Made by a program: the position numbers and the translations under genes. Of a stretch of DNA of 64,000 nucleotides, positions 58,553 to 64,000 are shown piece by piece; position 1 is the stretch's first letter, and each line of letters begins with the position of its first letter. The stretch comes from Neptunomonas sp. (GTDB taxonomy: Bacteria; Pseudomonadota; Gammaproteobacteria; Pseudomonadales; Balneatricaceae): the NCBI RefSeq assembly GCF_016744175.1, contig NZ_JADGEV010000008.1:59275-123274 (forward strand). Reading direction: 5' to 3'. The notes below the pieces were generated by a model, which did no database searches, had not been told where the DNA came from, and worked only from the letters and a program-made list of their open reading frames with translations.

Positions 58553-58566
58553 ATGATTTAAATCAA
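58553..58566. promoter_or_regulatory. Anr/FNR-like palindrome upstream of hpd
   Basis: ATGATTTAAATCAA matches the TTGAT-N4-ATCAA consensus at all but one half-site base, and its core TGATTTAAATCA is a perfect palindrome. It lies 96 bases before the hpd start. An oxygen-sensing regulator there would make sense for an oxygen-using enzyme, but the link is inference. Confidence 0.4.
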
Positions 58567-58661
58567 GTTTACAGGCCAAACCGTCTCAGATGAGTTCTCT
58601 GGCTCATGAGGCATCCAAGCGATAGGCCTGATTAGTAACCGAATAAAAAAAGGAAAAACAA

Positions 58662-59702
58662 ATGACCGATCAAAGCAACCCTCTAAGACTACAAGGCATA
58701 GAATTTACAGAATTTGCCAGTACTGATTCTAGTTTCATGCACGATGTCTTTGTCGCATTTGGTTTTTCCAAGTTAAAACAGCACAACACAAAAGACATCA
58801 CCTACTACAATCAGAACGATATCCATTTCCTTTTAAACAATGAAAAAGCAGGATTCTCAGCCGAGTTTGCTAAGAGCCATGGCCCTGCTATTTGCTCAAT
58901 GGGCTGGCGAGTAGAAGATGCCGATTATGCTTTTAAAACAGCTATCCAGCGCGGCGCTAAAGCCGCCAATGATATCGATAAAGACCTGCCTTACCCAGCA
59001 ATCTACGGAATTGGCGATAGCCTGATCTATCTTATTGATAAGTTCGGCGCAAAAGGCACTATCTACGAGACTGATTTTAACCACCTTGACCAGCCTGTAG
59101 TTGTTGAAGACAAAGGCTTTATGAATATCGACCATCTGACTAATAATGTCTATAAAGGCACTATGCATAAGTGGGCTGACTTCTATAAAAATATATTTGG
59201 TTTCACCGAAGTGCGCTACTTCGATATTAAAGGTGAAAAAACTGCATTGATTTCCTATGCACTACAATCACCAGATGGCAGCTTCTGTATTCCAATTAAT
59301 GAAGGCAAAGACGATAACAATAATCAAATTGATGAATATCTGGATATGTATAACGGCCCCGGTGTGCAGCATATCGCTTTCCGCTCGAACGACCTGCTCA
59401 CATCATTAGACAAACTCGATCGTGGAGTAATCGACACGCTGGATATCAGTGATGATTATTACGAAGAAGTTTTCAACCGAGTGCCCGGTGTATCTGAAGA
59501 TCCAGCACGCGTAAAACACCATCAAGTTCTTCTGGATGGCGATGAGTCTGGCTACTTACTGCAAATTTTCACCAAAAACCTATTCGGCCCAATCTTTATC
59601 GAGCTAATTCAACGCAAGAACAATAACGGCTTTGGTGAAGGTAACTTCCAAGCCTTATTTGATTCAATCGAGCGCGATCAAGAACGCCGTGGCGTCATCT
59701 AA
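58662..59702 (+). CDS. hpd: 4-hydroxyphenylpyruvate dioxygenase, first copy
   Basis: A 346-residue vicinal-oxygen-chelate enzyme converting 4-hydroxyphenylpyruvate to homogentisate. The iron ligands are His158 in NIDHLTNN, His237 in VQHIAF and Glu314 in FIELIQRK, and the C-terminal GFGEGNFQALFDSIERDQ helix, which gates the active site, is complete. The N-terminal domain is shorter in the second-strand region than usual. AAAGGA lies before the ATG. It leads a rightward run with an NSS transporter, an aminotransferase and a second dioxygenase gene, the enzymes needed to bring in tyrosine and take it to homogentisate. Confidence 0.95.
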   Translation: MTDQSNPLRLQGIEFTEFASTDSSFMHDVFVAFGFSKLKQHNTKDITYYNQNDIHFLLNNEKAGFSAEFAKSHGPAICSMGWRVEDADYAFKTAIQRGAKAANDIDKDLPYPAIYGIGDSLIYLIDKFGAKGTIYETDFNHLDQPVVVEDKGFMNIDHLTNNVYKGTMHKWADFYKNIFGFTEVRYFDIKGEKTALISYALQSPDGSFCIPINEGKDDNNNQIDEYLDMYNGPGVQHIAFRSNDLLTSLDKLDRGVIDTLDISDDYYEEVFNRVPGVSEDPARVKHHQVLLDGDESGYLLQIFTKNLFGPIFIELIQRKNNNGFGEGNFQALFDSIERDQERRGVI

Positions 59703-59901
59703 ACCAGCCGTTCAAGCACTGCTCACGGCTATACTATCTCGATTTCTAAGTACTTGAATGAAGAAATCTTGATGTGCATAGCCCAGCATGTGCCAAGGTA
59801 AAAATATCAGAAAATCGCCCTATTCCCTTTTCTATGCAAAGGTAACGGGGTTGTTGTACCTGAACACTTACAAATACAAATAATAAAAAACAGGAACACC
59901 T

Positions 59902-61314
59902 ATGTCTAACCTAACCGGTGCAATCACTGCATCAACAGATGACAGCGGCGCTGTCACAACTGGAAAAGCCCGCCTTCAGTGGTCAAGCCGCATGGCTTTT
60001 ATCTTAGCGGCTGCAGGCTCAGCCGTAGGCTTGGGAAATATTTGGAAATTCCCCTATATTACGGGTGAAAATGGCGGTGGTGCTTTCGTACTTGTCTACC
60101 TAGCCTGTATTTTGTTGATTGGTATTCCAGTGATGATGGCCGAAATCATGATAGGTCGCCGCGCTCAGAAGAACCCAGCAGAAGCGATGGAAACCCTAGC
60201 ACGAGAAGCCAAAGCTAACCCTATCTGGAGAAGTGTCGGGTGGATGGGCGTTATTTGCGGCTTTCTAATTCTCAGTTTCTATACCGTCATCGCTGGATGG
60301 GCCGTTTCTTATATCTTTACCGCCGGTAGCGGAGCCTTTGTCGACATCACACCTGACCAGGCCGGTGCTATGTTTGGTGGCATGCTGGCCGATCCTATTC
60401 GCCTACTGTCATGGAGTACACTGGTTGTTATTGTGACCATGTATATTGTGGGCCGTGGGGTTAACGCTGGTTTAGAAAAAGCGGTTAACTTCTTAATGCC
60501 AGGCTTGCTTGTACTTATATTGATAATGGTTGGCTACGCAATGAGCACAGGCCACTTTATTGAAGGCGTTGAGTTTCTTTTTGCCCCAGACTTCAGCAAA
60601 CTCACCACAGAAAGTGTATTGGTTGCTCTAGGGCATGCCTTCTTCACCCTGAGCTTAGCATCTGGCGCAATCATGACGTACGGCTCATACCTTCCTAAAA
60701 ACACATCCATTGTTAAAACCTCAATGGCTGTTGCTGTTGTCGATACTGCGGTTGCGTTACTGGCTGGCATGGCCATTTTCCCTATCGTGTTTGCCTACGG
60801 CCTTGAGCCAGGTGCAGGACCGGGGCTGATCTTCGTTACCCTACCAATCGCTTTCGGCCAGATGCCATTTGGCACAATGTTTGGCTCACTGTTCTTCATC
60901 ATGCTATCGATAGCCGCTATCACGTCTGCTATTTCGCTGATCGAGCCAGCAGTTTCTTGGTTAACCGAAAAGCGCCAGTTCTCCCGCCTTAAAGCCTGCA
61001 TCACTTCAGGCCTTAGTTTATGGCTATTAGGTATTGGCACTGTACTTTCCTTCAATGTCTGGGAAAACAGCAAGCTATTCGGCAAAACGTTTTTTGATCT
61101 AATAGACTTCCTGACAGCCAACCTGATGATGCCATTGGGCGGCCTGTGTATCGCAATATTTGCCGCATGGGTTATTAAGCCAAAGGTAGCAGAAGAAGAA
61201 TTAGGCTTGGGTGCGGGTTTGCTTTTCAAAATGTGGCAGTTCGCAATGCGCTACCTCACCCCGATCGGTATCGTTATTGTATTCCTCAATGCCTTGGGCG
61301 TAATCAACTTATAA
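59902..61314 (+). CDS. Sodium-dependent transporter, NSS (SNF) family
   Basis: A 470-residue transporter with about eleven to twelve membrane segments. The first segment carries WSSRMAFILAAAGSAVGLGN and then IWKFPYITGENGGGAF, the hallmark of neurotransmitter:sodium symporters (the unwound helix 1). Helix 6 is in AFFTLSLASGAIMTYGSYLP. Bacterial members take up tryptophan, tyrosine or branched-chain amino acids with sodium. Placement between two hpd genes and an aromatic aminotransferase points to tyrosine or phenylalanine (inference). A 199-base gap precedes it, so it may also have its own promoter. Confidence 0.93.
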   Translation: MSNLTGAITASTDDSGAVTTGKARLQWSSRMAFILAAAGSAVGLGNIWKFPYITGENGGGAFVLVYLACILLIGIPVMMAEIMIGRRAQKNPAEAMETLAREAKANPIWRSVGWMGVICGFLILSFYTVIAGWAVSYIFTAGSGAFVDITPDQAGAMFGGMLADPIRLLSWSTLVVIVTMYIVGRGVNAGLEKAVNFLMPGLLVLILIMVGYAMSTGHFIEGVEFLFAPDFSKLTTESVLVALGHAFFTLSLASGAIMTYGSYLPKNTSIVKTSMAVAVVDTAVALLAGMAIFPIVFAYGLEPGAGPGLIFVTLPIAFGQMPFGTMFGSLFFIMLSIAAITSAISLIEPAVSWLTEKRQFSRLKACITSGLSLWLLGIGTVLSFNVWENSKLFGKTFFDLIDFLTANLMMPLGGLCIAIFAAWVIKPKVAEEELGLGAGLLFKMWQFAMRYLTPIGIVIVFLNALGVINL

Positions 61315-61333
61315 ATATTGCTCTATAGCACTT

Positions 61334-61361
61334 GGTAAGCGGTCGCTACAGACCGTTTACC
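61334..61361 (+). terminator. Hairpin after the NSS transporter
   Basis: GGTAAGCGGTC (61334-61344) pairs with GACCGTTTACC (61351-61361) with one G-T pair and a six-base loop. A T/C-rich stretch follows. It may be a weak terminator or attenuator before the aminotransferase gene. Confidence 0.55.
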
Positions 61362-61470
61362 ACTTCTTCTTACTATTGCTATCCCAATGGCCATATTAAC
61401 TAAAGCCATAGAACGCACAACAGACGTATAAGCCTAAGTCTCTCTAGCAAACTAAGAAAAGATAATTAGC

Positions 61471-62775
61471 ATGAATGTAAAACCACTAAAGGGTGCTCAC
61501 GACAACCGCCCCGATATCGTAAACCAAACTATACACAGCAACTCTTTAGCGCTTGAAAGCGCACAAAACCTACAACTAGGATCAATCACGACACACGTCA
61601 AAGAAGACCCCATATTTGAGCTGTTACAGCAATTTAGACAAGACAGCCGCAGTAATAAAATTGATCTAGGCATAGGCGTCTATCGCGACCACATCAATCA
61701 ATCACCGGTTTTTTCAGCCGTTAAACAGGCTGAACAATGGCGTGTCGATACCGAAGAAGATAAAACCTATATTGGGCCCCTAGGAGACCTTCCCTTCTGC
61801 CAAGCCATTACTCGTTTAGCGCTTGGAGAAAATCTTGCTGAAAATCTAGCACACAGACTAGCCTATGCACAGACACCCGGAGGCGTTGGCGCCTTGCGCT
61901 TAGCCTTTGAGCTGTTGTCAGAAAATAATTCTGATAGAACACTATGGCTCAGCGACACTACCTGGCAGGTACACCTGCCTATCGCCAATGCTGCGGGGTT
62001 AGTGCTGCAGCGATATAACTATTACGACCCTGTACAAGGTCCGTTGGGTTTCGAGGCTCTACTGGACAGTCTTTACTCAGCAAAAGCAGGCGACGCCATT
62101 CTGTTACAAGCGAGCTGTCATAACCCTACGGGTCTGGACTTAAGCAATGATGAATGGCACAGGCTGGCTCAATATTGCGCACAAAAAGAGCTATTACCCA
62201 TCATTGATATGGCTTACCACGGACTAGGAAAAAGCCTAGAGGCCGACCGCCAAGGCCTGCGTATTATGGCTTCTGAACTACCCGAATTATTACTCTGCTA
62301 TACCTGCTCTAAGAATTTTGGCCTGTATCGTGACCGCACAGGTATGGTAATGGCCATCACAGCTGATGCTGAGCGCTGCGCAATGGTTTCAAAGCAGTGG
62401 ATGCAACTAGCAACCCGACACTACTTTACTCCACCAGCACATGGAGCCAGCCTTGTTAGGAAAATACTCAACAATAATGAGCTACGAAAACTCTGGGAAA
62501 CTGAACTAGAAACGATTAGCGCCCGTTTACGCGACGTACGGCACAATATATTCAACACATTGAGTGAAGCTGTTCCCGATAAAGATTGGCGTTTTCTGAT
62601 TGATGGCAGAGGTATGTTTGCTTTATTTCCGTTGTCAGCAAAGGAAATTCTACAGTTACGTGAAGAGTATGGCATCTACATCGTTAACAACGGACGAGTT
62701 AACTTATCCGGCTTTAACACGCTTAATTTTTCCAGAGCAATGCAAGCAATGGCTAATGTCTTAAACAAGCAATAA
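61471..62775 (+). CDS. Aromatic amino acid aminotransferase (TyrB/class Ia)
   Basis: A 434-residue PLP aminotransferase of the Asp/aromatic subgroup. The N-terminal GIGVYRDH, the Asn in SCHNPTGLDLSNDEW, the PLP Lys in CYTCSKNFGLYRDRTG, and the C-terminal substrate Arg in LNFSRAMQAM (seen as NTLNFSRA) are all in place. It converts tyrosine or phenylalanine to the corresponding oxo-acid, the substrate of HPPD. It is about 38 residues longer at the N-terminus than TyrB; no good later start was seen. The hpd genes on both sides support a tyrosine role, though Asp aminotransferase activity cannot be ruled out. Confidence 0.9.
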   Translation: MNVKPLKGAHDNRPDIVNQTIHSNSLALESAQNLQLGSITTHVKEDPIFELLQQFRQDSRSNKIDLGIGVYRDHINQSPVFSAVKQAEQWRVDTEEDKTYIGPLGDLPFCQAITRLALGENLAENLAHRLAYAQTPGGVGALRLAFELLSENNSDRTLWLSDTTWQVHLPIANAAGLVLQRYNYYDPVQGPLGFEALLDSLYSAKAGDAILLQASCHNPTGLDLSNDEWHRLAQYCAQKELLPIIDMAYHGLGKSLEADRQGLRIMASELPELLLCYTCSKNFGLYRDRTGMVMAITADAERCAMVSKQWMQLATRHYFTPPAHGASLVRKILNNNELRKLWETELETISARLRDVRHNIFNTLSEAVPDKDWRFLIDGRGMFALFPLSAKEILQLREEYGIYIVNNGRVNLSGFNTLNFSRAMQAMANVLNKQ

Positions 62776-62948
62776 AGAACAGAGACAGAGATTTAATAAA
62801 GCTTTAATGATGTGTAGTAGCACAGATTGAATCACTCAATGCCACAATGAAACTTACCCTTGTACTATTGAGGTAAGTAATACCGAAAACCAAATTCTAA
62901 TAAGACGCATCATCATCTGATTTTAAGAATGACCAAAGGGAATAAACA

Positions 62949-64000
62949 ATGGCAGATTTATTTGAAAACCCAGTAGGCTTAGATGGCTTTGAATTCATCG
63001 AATTTTCATCACCTGAAAAGGGCCAACTAGAAACCGTATTTACAGCGATGGGGTTTACCCATATTGCCAATCACCGCACTAAAGATGCGCAACTATGGCG
63101 TCAGGGTGGCATTAATTTAATCGCGAATTACGAGCCAAAATCAGCAGCATGGTACTTTGCTCGTGAACATGGACCGTCTGCATGCGGCATGGGCTTTCGC
63201 GTTAAAAATGCAGTAAAAGCATATAAGCACTTATTGGCACAAGGTGCTGAACCCGTTGTAGTCGAAACGGGCCCTATGGAACTACGTCTACCAGCAATTA
63301 GAGGTATTGGCAGCGCGATCATCTACCTTATTGACCGATATGGCGATGAGTTATCTATTTATGACATTGATTTTGAATACCTTGATGGCGTAGAGCGCAA
63401 TCCAGTGGGAGCAGGCTTCAAAGTCATCGACCACTTAACTCACAACGTGTATGGCGGTCGCATGAAATATTGGGCTGACTTCTATGAGAAGTTGTTTAAT
63501 TTTCAAGAAATTCGCTTCTTTGATATCAAAGGTGAATACACCGGGCTAACCTCCAAAGCACTAACGGCACCAGATGGTAAAATTCGCATTCCGCTAAACG
63601 AAGAAGGCGAAGGCGGTAAAGGGCAAATTGAAGAGTTCTTAAGAGCATTTAATGGTGAAGGTATTCAACATATTGCTTTTAGTTGCGATGACTTAGTTGC
63701 ATGTTGGGATCGCTTAAAAAAAATGGGAATGCCTTTCATGACAGCGCCACCGGCAACATATTATGAATTGCTGGAAGGTCGCTTACCTAACCATGGAGAG
63801 CCTGTTGAAGAACTTCAAACACGTGGCATATTAATGGATGGCACCATTGAAGGTGGCCCACGATTGCTGCTTCAAATATTCTCTGAAACCCAGTTGGGTC
63901 CAGTATTCTTTGAATTTATTCAACGCAAAGGCGATGACGGTTTTGGTGAAGGTAACTTTAAAGCATTATTCGAATCTATTGAACGTGACCAAATTAATCG
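62949..64000 (+). CDS. hpd: 4-hydroxyphenylpyruvate dioxygenase, second copy (runs off window)
   Basis: The open frame runs from ATG 62949 to the window edge, at least 350 codons, so the full length is likely about 355-360. AAAGGG lies eight bases before the ATG. The iron ligands are His162 in VIDHLTHN, His241 in IQHIAF and Glu322 in FFEFIQRK, and [18 protein letters not shown] is complete. It is only moderately similar to the copy at 58662-59702: the N-terminal domains differ most, and it carries a 15-residue segment [15 protein letters not shown] absent from the other copy. Both have complete active sites, so they may act on different oxo-acids, such as 4-hydroxyphenylpyruvate and 4-hydroxymandelate-forming variants. 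Confidence 0.95.
   Translation, partial: MADLFENPVGLDGFEFIEFSSPEKGQLETVFTAMGFTHIANHRTKDAQLWRQGGINLIANYEPKSAAWYFAREHGPSACGMGFRVKNAVKAYKHLLAQGAEPVVVETGPMELRLPAIRGIGSAIIYLIDRYGDELSIYDIDFEYLDGVERNPVGAGFKVIDHLTHNVYGGRMKYWADFYEKLFNFQEIRFFDIKGEYTGLTSKALTAPDGKIRIPLNEEGEGGKGQIEEFLRAFNGEGIQHIAFSCDDLVACWDRLKKMGMPFMTAPPATYYELLEGRLPNHGEPVEELQTRGILMDGTIEGGPRLLLQIFSETQLGPVFFEFIQRKGDDGFGEGNFKALFESIERDQIN

Noticed and set aside
60795..61229. 144-codon minus-strand frame opposite the NSS transporter
   Set aside because: Antisense to a clear membrane protein gene; no supporting signal.

Overview
The window looks like chromosome from a marine gammaproteobacterium of the Oceanospirillales type (Neptunomonas/Amphritea/Marinobacterium-like). 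The grounds are the gammaproteobacterial housekeeping clusters ftsK-lolA-rarA-crcB-serS and trxB-aat-bpt-infA-clpA-clpS-cspD-icd, a class III polyhydroxyalkanoate (PHA) system, a TRAP transporter and many LysR regulators. This placement is inference from gene content. I saw no rRNA, tRNA, CRISPR, phage or transposase genes.

Layout. (1) 80-493: a GNAT acetyltransferase. (2) 637-10138: a minus-strand catabolic operon (TRAP transporter dctPQM, N-formylglutamate-amidohydrolase-like enzyme, glutamine-synthetase-like ligase, aldehyde dehydrogenase, GMC alcohol dehydrogenase) with a divergent RpiR regulator, perfect palindromes between them and a strong terminator at the end. The enzyme set fits uptake and gamma-glutamylated oxidation of an amino-alcohol such as ethanolamine, and is the best candidate for an under-described system here. 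(3) 10157-17930: L,D-transpeptidase, DMT transporter, PreP-like M16 protease, a phasin with a textbook promoter and palindromic operator, UbiF, and small proteins. (4) 17981-25313: LigB-type dioxygenase with divergent LysR, a histidine kinase with a worn ATP-binding domain, proS, acylphosphatase, YihY/BrkB. (5) 25434-28475: arsC-like, wrbA, DUF2069 and a SufS-SufE fusion. (6) 28635-32682: three LysR genes and an MFS transporter. (7) 32757-36889: phaE-phaC (class III), phaR, a DUF6489-like gene and an HcaT-like MFS transporter. (8) 36906-40239: a PotD-like binding protein overlapping a membrane GGDEF/EAL protein, resembling the NspS-MbaA polyamine-sensing pair. (9) 40382-46680: serS, crcB, rarA, lolA, ftsK. 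(10) 46893-47723: a CheW domain that appears split by an inserted CZB zinc-binding domain. (11) 47799-55847: trxB, aat, bpt, infA, clpA, clpS, cspD, icd, rluE; this holds all the core parts of the bacterial N-degron pathway. (12) 56018-64000: OprD-type porin, LysR, and a tyrosine/phenylalanine region with two different 4-hydroxyphenylpyruvate dioxygenases flanking an NSS transporter and an aromatic aminotransferase; the second dioxygenase runs off the right edge.

How it fits together: carbon storage (phasin, PhaE/PhaC/PhaR), amino-compound catabolism (the TRAP operon and the tyrosine region), and signalling modules (PotD-like/GGDEF-EAL, CheW-CZB, histidine kinase) sit between conserved housekeeping blocks. 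Several starts were moved from the longest possible reading frame to a position with a ribosome binding site; each entry says why.
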